Below, piece by piece: positions 18,405 to 26,580 of a stretch of 61,411 nt of DNA; the stretch's first letter is position 1; the number at the start of each line of letters is the position of its first letter. The notes beneath the pieces are model-generated. The model was not told the origin of the DNA, ran no database searches, and saw nothing but the letters and a program-made list of their open reading frames with translations. Origin of the DNA: Kineococcus sp. TRM81007 (lineage in GTDB: Bacteria; Actinomycetota; Actinomycetes; Actinomycetales; Kineococcaceae); assembly GCF_022669155.1 (NCBI RefSeq), contig NZ_JALBVB010000034.1, forward strand, positions 131,501 to 192,911. The letters are read 5' to 3'. Position numbers and translations under genes: made by a program.

Positions 18405-19436
18405 TCAGGCGCTGGCGCGGCGGACGAGGTGGGCGAAGCCGGTCGTCGGTTCCTCCGGGACGTCGGGGTCGCCGGCCAGGACGGCGGCGACGCTGCGGCC
18501 GACGAAGTCGGCGAGGGCCTCGGCGTCCAGTCCGACCGTCGTCAGCGGGGGCTGGGCCGAGCGCGCGGCGGGGAGGTCGTCGAGGCCGATGACGGCGAGG
18601 TCCTCGGGCACGCGCAGACCCGCGTCGCGGGCGGCCGACAGGACCGCCATCGCGACCTCGTCGTTGTAGGTGACGACGCCCGTGACGCCTTCGGCCTGCC
18701 AGGTGCGCACCGCGGCCGCGACGGCCTGGGGGGAGTCGTCGGCCACCTCGACGACGTGCGGCGCCGGTAGACCGGCCTCGTGCGCGGCTTCCAGGGCGGC
18801 GTCCAGCCGTCCCTCGGCGAGCTGGCGGACCTGCGGGTCGGTGAGGGTGACGACGGCGATGCGCCGGTGGCCCGTCGCCACCAGGTGCTCCACCTGGAGG
18901 GCTGCCGCGGCCCGGGAGGCGTACTCGACGCAGACCACCCGGGTGCCCGAACCGTCGAGCAGCGGGTGCGGTGTGAAGGCGGGGCTGAGCGAGACGAGCA
19001 CCGGGGTCCCCGAACGCTGCAGGTCGGCCTGCTCCGCGGCGTCCAGGCCGCTGAGGACGACCACCGCGGCCGGCGTCACGGCCTTCCACACGTCGGAGAC
19101 CGGACGCAGCCCCGGGCTGTGCAGGTGCACCGCGAAGGTGAGCCCGTCGGTGCCGAACCGGGTCGACATCGCGTTGAGCAGTGCACCGACGACCGATCCG
19201 ATCGGGCCGACCTTCAGGACCCCGAGGACGAGATCGCTGCGGCCGTTGCGCAGCGAGCGGGCGGCGGGGGAGGGGGAGTACGCCAACCGCTGCGCCGCCT
19301 CGAGCACCCGCTCACGGGTCTGCTGCGGGATCTTCTGGTGCGGGGTGTCGTTGAGGACGTAGCTGACCGTGGCCCTGGACACGCCCGCCTCCCGCGCCAC
19401 GTCCGCGCTGGTGACCCTGCGGGCAGTGCCTGTCAT
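18405..19436 (-). CDS. LacI-family transcriptional regulator
   Basis: The 343-residue regulator has the LacI helix-turn-helix (VTSADVAREAGVSRATVSYVLND, shown in two parts: DVAREAGVS and RATVSYVLND), the hinge (AARSLRNG) and a ligand-binding domain with typical IGLDDLP and PPLTTVGLD near the end. The ATG at 19436 follows GGAGAGAGG. It is divergent from the oligopeptide-type ABC operon that carries GH43 and GH42 enzymes. A dyad with TGACA half-sites lies between the two genes, so it is the likely repressor of that operon and of itself. Confidence 0.93.
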   Translation of the reverse strand: MTGTARRVTSADVAREAGVSRATVSYVLNDTPHQKIPQQTRERVLEAAQRLAYSPSPAARSLRNGRSDLVLGVLKVGPIGSVVGALLNAMSTRFGTDGLTFAVHLHSPGLRPVSDVWKAVTPAAVVVLSGLDAAEQADLQRSGTPVLVSLSPAFTPHPLLDGSGTRVVCVEYASRAAAALQVEHLVATGHRRIAVVTLTDPQVRQLAEGRLDAALEAAHEAGLPAPHVVEVADDSPQAVAAAVRTWQAEGVTGVVTYNDEVAMAVLSAARDAGLRVPEDLAVIGLDDLPAARSAQPPLTTVGLDAEALADFVGRSVAAVLAGDPDVPEEPTTGFAHLVRRASA

Positions 19437-19550
19437 GTCGTCCTCTCTCCGCCCGGCCACACCGCCGGGAACCCTCGACCGGGTCCTCCCCCCGGCCGCC
19501 CCCTGCTTGCGCATCGGGGACGACCCAGCCTATCGTCGCCGACAACTGCT

Positions 19551-19579
19551 ACTGACACGTGCAAGTGATGCGTGTCAGT
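19551..19579. promoter_or_regulatory. Candidate LacI operator dyad
   Basis: ACTGACACG (19551-19559) and CGTGTCAGT (19571-19579) form perfect 9-bp inverted arms around an 11-bp spacer. Inside lie two partial LacI-like sites, TGACACGTGCA and TGATGCGTGTCA, each with a central CG. It sits between the divergent LacI gene and the binding-protein gene. Confidence 0.65.
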
Positions 19580-19664
19580 GGAGCGGTCGACGGACGGCCG
19601 TGGACAGCCAGGACCACCTGCACCGGCGCACGGGAGCGTCGGCCTCGATCTCACTGGAGAGACC

Positions 19665-21203
19665 ATGAAGAGGCGCACCTTCATCGCAGCCACCGGCACC
19701 ACCGCCGCCGTCACCGGGCTCGCCGCCTGCGCAGGCGGGGACGGCGAAGGCTCCGGGAGCGGCACCAGCGGCACCCTCACGCTGGCCACCGTCGCCGCAC
19801 CGCAGCCCTGGGACCTCACCGAGGCCGGGCTGGGCAACAACGCGATCTACTACCAGCCCGTCTACGACCCGCTGCTGCGCCTGACCGCAGACGCGGAACT
19901 CACCGAGAACCTCGCGACCGACTGGTCCTACGACGAGACCGGCACCGTCCTCACCCTGACCCTGCGCGAAGGGGTCACCTTCACCGACGGCACCGTCTTC
20001 GACGCCGAAGCCGTCAAGGCCAACCTCGAGCACACCCGCACGGGGTCGAACGAGGCCTCCACCAACATCGCCTCCATCTCCTCCGTCGACGTCGTCGACC
20101 CGCAGACGGTCGCGATCACGCTGTCCGCGCCCGACCCGTCGCTGCTCACCAACCTCGCCAACGTCTCCGGGATGATGGTCAGCCCGCAGGCCATCGGCAC
20201 CCCCGAGCTCGCCACCACCCCCGTCGGGTCCGGCCCCTACGTGCTGTCCAGCAGCGGCACCACCGCCGGGTCGCAGTACACGTTCACCCGCAACCCCGAC
20301 TACTGGAACGCCGAGGCCTTCGGCTTCGACACGGTCGTCCTGCGGTACATGTCCGACCCGACCGCGCTGGTGAACGCCCTGCGTTCCGGGCAGATCGACG
20401 GCGGCCAGCTCACCGACCACCGCAACGCCGCCCCGCTCGAAGGCGCTGACGACCTCACCGTCACCGAGTACGTCACCGGTGACGTCGACGGCCTCTACAT
20501 CTGGGACCGCGCCGGCACCGTCGTGCCCGCCCTCGCCGACGTCCGCGTCCGCCAGGCGCTCAACCACGCGATGGACCGGGCCACCATCATCGAGACCGCC
20601 AAGGGCGGTCTGGGCGACCCCACCACGCAGGTGTTCAACCCCGAGTCCACCGCCTACGACGCCACCCTCGACGACGTCTACCCCTACGACGTCGCCCGCG
20701 CGAAGGAACTGCTCGCCGAAGCCGGCTACGCCGACGGGTTCGACGTCGCCATGCCCGACTTCTCGGCGTTCTTCCCCACCGCCCAGGCCGCCCTCACCGA
20801 GGCCCTGGAGGCGATCGGCGTCCGCCCGGCCTACGAGACCGTCCCGCCGGACCAGCTCATCAACGAACTGCTCGCCGCACGCTGGGCCATGAGCTACTTC
20901 ACCCTCGCCTCGTTCCGCTCCTGGGACACCATCCTCATCCAGTTCCTGCCCGAGTCGCTGTGGAACCTGTTCCGCGTCGAGGACCCCGCGCTGACCGAAC
21001 TCGTCACCCAGGCGCGCAACACCCTCGACGAGCAGGAGCAGGCCGACCTCTTCCAGCAGGTCAACGCCTACGTCGTCGCCCAGGCGTGGAACGCGCCCTG
21101 GTCCGTCGTCAAGGGCTACTTCGTGTCCAACGACCGGGTCGACGTCCAGATGCGCTCCTTCGCACCGGCGCCCTGGCTCTACGACTTCACCCCCGCCAGC
21201 TGA
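19665..21203 (+). CDS. Family-5 (oligopeptide-type) substrate-binding lipoprotein
   Basis: The 512-residue protein is a DppA/OppA-type extracellular binding protein with a Tat-like start (MKRRTFIAATG) and lipobox LAAC. The family segment TLTLREGVTFTDGTVFDAEAVKANLE appears in parts as LTLREGVTFTDG and DAEAVKANLE, and INELLAARWAMSY lies near residue 405. Although the family is named for peptides, members from Thermotoga and actinobacteria bind oligosaccharides. The glycosidases in the same operon favour that here. It leads a likely seven-gene operon that runs to 29683. Confidence 0.92.
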   Translation: MKRRTFIAATGTTAAVTGLAACAGGDGEGSGSGTSGTLTLATVAAPQPWDLTEAGLGNNAIYYQPVYDPLLRLTADAELTENLATDWSYDETGTVLTLTLREGVTFTDGTVFDAEAVKANLEHTRTGSNEASTNIASISSVDVVDPQTVAITLSAPDPSLLTNLANVSGMMVSPQAIGTPELATTPVGSGPYVLSSSGTTAGSQYTFTRNPDYWNAEAFGFDTVVLRYMSDPTALVNALRSGQIDGGQLTDHRNAAPLEGADDLTVTEYVTGDVDGLYIWDRAGTVVPALADVRVRQALNHAMDRATIIETAKGGLGDPTTQVFNPESTAYDATLDDVYPYDVARAKELLAEAGYADGFDVAMPDFSAFFPTAQAALTEALEAIGVRPAYETVPPDQLINELLAARWAMSYFTLASFRSWDTILIQFLPESLWNLFRVEDPALTELVTQARNTLDEQEQADLFQQVNAYVVAQAWNAPWSVVKGYFVSNDRVDVQMRSFAPAPWLYDFTPAS

Positions 21204-21231
21204 CGCCGGCAGACCCGACCAGGAGGAACTC

Positions 21232-22170
21232 GTGCTCGGATTCCTGACGCGGCGCGTCCTGTCCGCGGTCGTGCTGGTGTTCGTCATCGCCAGCGTGACG
21301 TTCGGACTGCTGCAACTCACCGGCGGCAACCCCGCCCGCAGCATCGTCGGCCAGAACGCGACCGCCCAGCAGGAGGCGCAGAAGGCCGCCGAACTCGGCC
21401 TCGACCGGCCGCTGCTGACCCAGTACCTCGACTGGGTCGCAGGGCTGCTGCGCGGTGACCTCGGCACGTCGTGGTTCACCGGGCAACCGGTGTCGGCCAC
21501 GCTCGCCGACGCGCTGCCGGTCACGATGTCCATCGTCCTGGCGGGTCTGCTCCTGTCGGCGGTCGTCTCGGTGCTCCTCGGCGTCGCCGCCGCCGTGCGC
21601 GGCGGGTGGCTCGACAGGGTCCTGCAGGTCGTGTCCGTCCTCGGGTTCGCCGTCCCCAGCTTCCTCGTGGCGCTGGTCCTCGCCCTCTTCGTCGCCGTCC
21701 GCTGGGGGCTGCTGCCCGCCACCGGGTACACCTCGCTCACCGAGGACCCCGCCGGGTGGCTGCGCACCATCACCCTGCCGGCACTCGCGCTCGCCGTGGG
21801 CGCCATCGCCGCCACCGCGCAACAGGTCCGCGGTTCCATGCTCGACGTCCTGCGCCGCGACTACGTCCGCACCCTGCGCGCCCGCGGCCTCGCAGACCGC
21901 AGCATCCTGTTCCGGCACGCCCTGCGCAACGCCGCACCTCCCGCGCTCACCGTGCTGTCGCTGCAGTTCATCGGCCTGATCGGCGGTGCCGTCGTCGTGG
22001 AGAAGGTCTTCGGCCTGTCCGGCATCGGCACCGCAGCCCTGTCCACGGCGGCGCAGGGGGACCAGCCGGTCGTCCTCGGCATCGTCGTCGTGACCGTCGT
22101 CCTCATCGCCGCGGTCAACGTCCTCATGGACCTCGCCCACGGCTGGCTCAACCCGAAGGTGCGTGTGTGA
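21232..22170 (+). CDS. Oligopeptide-type ABC transporter permease, DppB type
   Basis: A 312-residue membrane protein with six segments. It has the DppB-type N-terminus (FLTRRVLSAVVLVFVIASVTF), the periplasmic loop GNPARSIVG, and the ATPase-docking loop RRDYVRTLRARGLADRSILF (about residues 206-225). The GTG start follows AGGAGG. The stop overlaps the next ATG. It pairs with the permease half of the downstream fusion protein. Confidence 0.92.
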   Translation: MLGFLTRRVLSAVVLVFVIASVTFGLLQLTGGNPARSIVGQNATAQQEAQKAAELGLDRPLLTQYLDWVAGLLRGDLGTSWFTGQPVSATLADALPVTMSIVLAGLLLSAVVSVLLGVAAAVRGGWLDRVLQVVSVLGFAVPSFLVALVLALFVAVRWGLLPATGYTSLTEDPAGWLRTITLPALALAVGAIAATAQQVRGSMLDVLRRDYVRTLRARGLADRSILFRHALRNAAPPALTVLSLQFIGLIGGAVVVEKVFGLSGIGTAALSTAAQGDQPVVLGIVVVTVVLIAAVNVLMDLAHGWLNPKVRV

Positions 22171-24050
22171 TGACAGTTCCCACCCCCGACGGCAACACCG
22201 GAGCCACGAGCGGACCGGCGACCGGACCCGCGGTCGACGAACCCGCGACCGTCGAGCCCGGGACCCCGGTGCGCGCCGGCCTGCTGCGACGGGTCCTGAA
22301 GAACCCCACCGCCGTCGCCTGCCTCGTCGTCATCGGCCTGCTCGTGCTCGTCGCCGTGCTCGCACCGTGGCTCACCAGCCAGGACCCGGCCCGTTCCTCG
22401 GTGGCCGACGCCCTCGCCGCACCCGGCGGGGACCACCCGCTCGGCACCGACGGCGTCGGCCGCGACGTCCTGGCCCGCCTGCTGCACGGCACCCGCACCA
22501 GCCTGGTGGGTGCTGCCATCGCCACCGGTGTGGCGCTGCTGGTCGGTGTCCCCGCCGGGCTCGTCGCCGGGTACTTCCGCGGCTGGTTCGACGCGCTGTC
22601 GTCGTGGGTCGCGAACCTCCTCATGGCCGTGCCCGCGATCATCGTCCTGCTCGTCGTGCTTTCCGTCGTCGGCCAGTCCACCTACCTGGCGATGGCCGTC
22701 TTCGGGTTCCTGCTCTCACCCGGCGTCTACCGCCTCATCCGCGCCTCCGTGACCGCCGTGCGCGAGGAGCTGTACGTCGACGCCGCCCGCGTCTCCGGCC
22801 TCTCCGACGCCCGCATCATCCGCCGGCACATCCTGCCCGTCGTCGCTGCGCCGTCGATCATCCAGGCCGCGCAGATGCTCGGCGTCGGGATCATCATCCA
22901 GTCCGGCCTGGAGTTCCTCGGCCTCGGTTCGGCCTCGCAACCCAGCTGGGGTTCGATGCTGTCCGACGCGTTCCAGAACATCTACCTCTCCGCCCTGCTG
23001 CTGCTGTGGCCGGGAGCAGCCCTCGCCCTCGCCGTCATCGCGTTCGCGCTGCTCGGCAACGCCCTGCGCGACGCCGTGGAGAACGCCGAGAAGCCCCGTC
23101 GCAGCAAGGCGACCGCGGCCGCCGCCGCGGCCACCGACGCCCGTGACTCCGCCGCCGACCCCCGACCGCCGTCGGTGCCGCTGGGCCAGCTCGCCGGCGA
23201 CGAGGTCCTCGTGGTGCGCGACCTGCGGGTGCGCTACCCCCGTCAGGACGGGTCGAACTCCACCGTCGTCGACGGGGTGGACCTGGCCGTCCGCCGCGGT
23301 GAGGTCCTCGGCCTCGTCGGGGAGTCCGGGTCCGGCAAGAGCCAGACCGCGTTCAGCGTGCTCGGTCTCCTGCCGCCCGAGGCTTCGGTCGAGGCCGCCA
23401 CCATGACGTTCGGCGGGCAGGACCTCACCGCGATGAGCGCCGGCCAGCGCAACGAACTGCGCGGAAGGCGCATCGGGTACATCCCGCAGGAACCGATGAG
23501 CAACCTCGACCCGTCCTTCACCATCGGCTACCAGCTCGTCGAGCCGGTCCGCCGCCACCTGGGGCTGTCGAAGGCCGCGGCGAAGGAGAAGGCGCTGGCC
23601 CTCCTCGCCCGCGTCGGCATCCCCGACCCGCAGCGGGTGTTCGACGCCTACCCCCACGAGGTCTCCGGCGGGATGGCCCAGCGCGTGCTCATCGCCGGGG
23701 CCGTCTCCTGCGAACCGGACCTGCTCATCGCCGACGAACCCACCACGGCCCTCGACGTCACCGTGCAGGCCGAGGTCCTCGACCTCATCCGCTCGCTGCA
23801 GGAGGAGCGCGACATGGCCGTCCTGCTCGTGACGCACGACTTCGGTGTCGTCGCCGACCTCTGCGACCAGGTGGCGGTCATGCAGACCGGCCGGATCGTC
23901 GAGGCCGCACCCGTCCACGTGCTGTTCGCCGAACCCAGCCACGAGTACACGCGGATGCTCCTCGACTCCACGCTCGAGGACGCCGCCCCCCGCCCGCCGC
24001 TGCGCACCCGCGCACAGGCCCCCGCCACCGCTCAGGAGGTGCAGGCGTGA
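22170..24050 (+). CDS. Fused DppC-type permease and DppD-type ATPase
   Basis: One 626-residue polypeptide holds what are usually two subunits. Residues 1-310 form a DppC-like permease with N-terminal tail, membrane segments, the [20 protein letters not shown] signature and the docking loop [17 protein letters not shown]. Residues about 330-600 form an ABC ATPase with Walker A (GESGSGKSQ), Q-loop ([11 protein letters not shown]), signature VSGGMAQRV, Walker B ([14 protein letters not shown]) and the H-loop (THDFGVV). An alanine-rich linker joins them, with no stop or internal start seen. The start overlaps the preceding stop and the end overlaps the next GTG. Such fusions are known in some actinobacteria. 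Confidence 0.93.
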   Translation: MTVPTPDGNTGATSGPATGPAVDEPATVEPGTPVRAGLLRRVLKNPTAVACLVVIGLLVLVAVLAPWLTSQDPARSSVADALAAPGGDHPLGTDGVGRDVLARLLHGTRTSLVGAAIATGVALLVGVPAGLVAGYFRGWFDALSSWVANLLMAVPAIIVLLVVLSVVGQSTYLAMAVFGFLLSPGVYRLIRASVTAVREELYVDAARVSGLSDARIIRRHILPVVAAPSIIQAAQMLGVGIIIQSGLEFLGLGSASQPSWGSMLSDAFQNIYLSALLLLWPGAALALAVIAFALLGNALRDAVENAEKPRRSKATAAAAAATDARDSAADPRPPSVPLGQLAGDEVLVVRDLRVRYPRQDGSNSTVVDGVDLAVRRGEVLGLVGESGSGKSQTAFSVLGLLPPEASVEAATMTFGGQDLTAMSAGQRNELRGRRIGYIPQEPMSNLDPSFTIGYQLVEPVRRHLGLSKAAAKEKALALLARVGIPDPQRVFDAYPHEVSGGMAQRVLIAGAVSCEPDLLIADEPTTALDVTVQAEVLDLIRSLQEERDMAVLLVTHDFGVVADLCDQVAVMQTGRIVEAAPVHVLFAEPSHEYTRMLLDSTLEDAAPRPPLRTRAQAPATAQEVQA

Positions 24051-24946
24051 GCACCGACCCGCAGGTGGCACCCCTGCTCGAGATCGACGACGTCGTCGTC
24101 GAGTACCCGTCCAAGGGGTTCCGCAAGAAGCCCTTCCGCGCCCTGCACGGCATCAGCCTCGACATCGCCGCCGGCGAGACCGTCGGGCTCGTCGGGGAGT
24201 CGGGGTCGGGCAAGACCACCCTCGGGCGGGCCGTGCTCGGTCTCGCCCCCGTCACCGCCGGGCAGGTCCGCTTCGACGGGCGTGTCATCTCCGGCCTGCC
24301 GAAGGCGGCGCGGCGCAAGCTGTCCGACGACGTCCAGGTCGTCTTCCAGGACCCCTACACGTCGCTGAACCCGGCGCTGACGGTCGAGGACATCCTCACC
24401 GAACCCCTCCTCGTCGCCGGGACCTCCCGCACCGACGCACGCCGCCGGGTGGGCGACCTCCTCGACGAGGTGCGCCTGCCCTCCGATGCCGGGCAGCGCC
24501 TGCCCCGGGAGTTCTCCGGCGGGCAGCGCCAGCGCGTCGCCATCGCCCGGGCGCTCTCGCGCGACCCCCGACTCATCGTCTGCGACGAACCCGTCAGCGC
24601 CCTCGACCTGTCCAACCAGGCGCGCGTGCTCGACCTGTTCATCGAGATCCAGGAACGCACCGGCGTCGCGTACCTGTTCGTCACCCACGACCTGTCCGTC
24701 GTCCGGCACATCAGCCACCGCGTGGCCGTGATGCGCGGCGGCCGGCTCGTGGAGACCGGCGACGGGGCGACCGTGACGTCGGACCCCGAACACCCGTACA
24801 CGCAACGGCTGCTGCTCGCCGCGCCGGTGGCCGACCCGGCCCGGCAGACCCAGCGGCGCGCCGACCGGCAGCGTCTCCTCGCCGCCCAGCGCGACCAGGA
24901 CGAGCAGGCCGGGGCGGGGACCGGCGCGTCCATCGCGACGCGCTGA
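24047..24946 (+). CDS. Oligopeptide-type ABC transporter ATPase, DppF type
   Basis: A 299-residue ATPase with Walker A (GESGSGKTTLGRAVLGL), the VVFQDPYTSLNP segment after the Q-loop, signature FSGGQRQRVAIARAL and Walker B (LIVCDEPVSALD). The EHPYTQRLLLAAPV segment typical of DppF follows. It forms the ATPase heterodimer with the ATPase half of the preceding fusion. The GTG start overlaps the upstream stop by four bases. Confidence 0.93.
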   Translation: MSTDPQVAPLLEIDDVVVEYPSKGFRKKPFRALHGISLDIAAGETVGLVGESGSGKTTLGRAVLGLAPVTAGQVRFDGRVISGLPKAARRKLSDDVQVVFQDPYTSLNPALTVEDILTEPLLVAGTSRTDARRRVGDLLDEVRLPSDAGQRLPREFSGGQRQRVAIARALSRDPRLIVCDEPVSALDLSNQARVLDLFIEIQERTGVAYLFVTHDLSVVRHISHRVAVMRGGRLVETGDGATVTSDPEHPYTQRLLLAAPVADPARQTQRRADRQRLLAAQRDQDEQAGAGTGASIATR

Positions 24947-25026
24947 CCCGGCCCCGCAACCCCCGTCGTCACCCCCGCCGCTTCCCCGCTGCAGCCCCCG
25001 TCGTCACCACGAGAACGAGGCCCCGC

Positions 25027-26580
25027 ATGACCCTCACGGCTCCCGCACCCATCGAGGGCGGCCCCGCCCAGCCCGGGGTGCTCACCAACCCCGTCGTCCC
25101 CGGGTTCCACCCCGACCCCAGCGTCTGCCGGGTCGACGGCACCTACTACCTGGCGTGCTCCACGTTCGAGTTCCTCCCCGGCATCCCGCTGTTCCGCAGC
25201 GACGACCTGGTCACCTGGACACCGGTCGGGCACGTCGTCACGCGCGCCGAGCAGCTCGACGTCCGCGACGTCCCGACCGCGGGCGGGGCGTGGGCGCCGA
25301 CGATCCGCCACCACGACGGCCGGTTCCACGTCGTCGTCACCGACGCCATGGGTCGCGGGAACCTCCTGTTCACCGCCGACGACCCCGCCGGTGAGTGGTC
25401 GGACGGCACGGTCGTCGAGGGGATCGACGGCATCGACCCCGACCTCGCCTGGGACGCCGACGGCACCTGCTACCTCACGTACTCGGGACTGCTGCTGGGC
25501 GAGGCCGCCGAAGGCGGTGTGCGCCACCTCGGCATCCAGCAGGTCCGCTTCGACGTCGCCACCGGGCGCGCCCTGGAGGAACCCCGCTCGCTGTGGTCGG
25601 GGACCGGGGGGATCTTCCCCGAGGCACCGCACCTGTACGAGGTCGACGGCACCTGGTACCTGCTCGTCGCCGAAGGCGGCACCGAACGCGGCCACGCCGT
25701 GAGCATCGCCCGCGGCCCCACGCCGGAGGGGCCGTTCGAGGACTGCCCCGCCAACCCGCTGCTCACCGCACGCGGAACCGACCGCCCCGTGCAGAACACC
25801 GGTCACGCCGACCTGTTCCAGACCCCCGACGGCGGCTGGGCGATGGTCCTCCTCGGGGTCCGCCCCCGCGGGATGGTCCGCTCGTTCTCCCCGATGGGCC
25901 GGGAGACGTTCGCCACCCGCCTGCGGTGGGAGGACGGCTGGCCCGTCGTCGAACCCGTCGAACTCGGGCCGCAGCGCCCGCCCGTCCGCGTCGTCGACGA
26001 CTTCGACGGCACCGGGCTCGACCTCCCGTGGGTCTCCGTGCGCCGGCCCGCGACGGAGTTCTCCACGCTCACCGCGCGACCCGGCTGGCTCGTCCTCCAC
26101 GGTGACGGGTCCACGATGGACGACCCCCGCCCCGTGTTCGTCGGCCGCCGCCAGCAGCACGAGGTCACCGAGGTCACCGCCGTCGTCGACGCCTCCGCCG
26201 GGGTCGGCGGGCTCAGCGTCCGCATCGACGAGGACAACCACGTCGACCTCGAGATCGACGGGGACGTCGTCCGCGCTCGTGCCGTCCTCGCCCGCGTCGC
26301 CCAGACGTGGCAGGTCCCCGCCCCCGCGGGACCGGTGACGCTGCGCCTGGAGACCGTGCCGCCGGCCGAGGGTTTCAGCCTGCGTGCCATCACCTGCGAC
26401 CTCGTGCGGCTCAGCGTCGACACCCCCACAGGTCGCGTCGACGTCGCCGAGGTCGACGGCCGCGGGATGACCGCCGAGACGGCCGGCTCCTTCACCGGCC
26501 GCGTCGTCGGCGTCTACGCCACCACCGGCACGGTCGCCGTCGACCGCATCAGCTACCAGGGACAGGACCGCGACCGGTGA
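25027..26580 (+). CDS. GH43-family glycoside hydrolase (beta-xylosidase type)
   Basis: The 517-residue cytoplasmic enzyme has a GH43 propeller with the three acidic residues: Asp30 in FHPDPS, Asp137 in GIDPDLAW and Glu199 in FPEAPHLY. A C-terminal beta-sandwich follows from about residue 325 (RVVDDFDGTGLDLPW). It is a paralogue of the GH43 enzyme at 10264-12249 but shorter. It is expected to release xylose or arabinose from imported oligosaccharides, and it lies between the transporter genes and the GH42 gene. The ATG at 25027 follows an 80-bp gap. The stop overlaps the next gene's GTG. Confidence 0.9.
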   Translation: MTLTAPAPIEGGPAQPGVLTNPVVPGFHPDPSVCRVDGTYYLACSTFEFLPGIPLFRSDDLVTWTPVGHVVTRAEQLDVRDVPTAGGAWAPTIRHHDGRFHVVVTDAMGRGNLLFTADDPAGEWSDGTVVEGIDGIDPDLAWDADGTCYLTYSGLLLGEAAEGGVRHLGIQQVRFDVATGRALEEPRSLWSGTGGIFPEAPHLYEVDGTWYLLVAEGGTERGHAVSIARGPTPEGPFEDCPANPLLTARGTDRPVQNTGHADLFQTPDGGWAMVLLGVRPRGMVRSFSPMGRETFATRLRWEDGWPVVEPVELGPQRPPVRVVDDFDGTGLDLPWVSVRRPATEFSTLTARPGWLVLHGDGSTMDDPRPVFVGRRQQHEVTEVTAVVDASAGVGGLSVRIDEDNHVDLEIDGDVVRARAVLARVAQTWQVPAPAGPVTLRLETVPPAEGFSLRAITCDLVRLSVDTPTGRVDVAEVDGRGMTAETAGSFTGRVVGVYATTGTVAVDRISYQGQDRDR

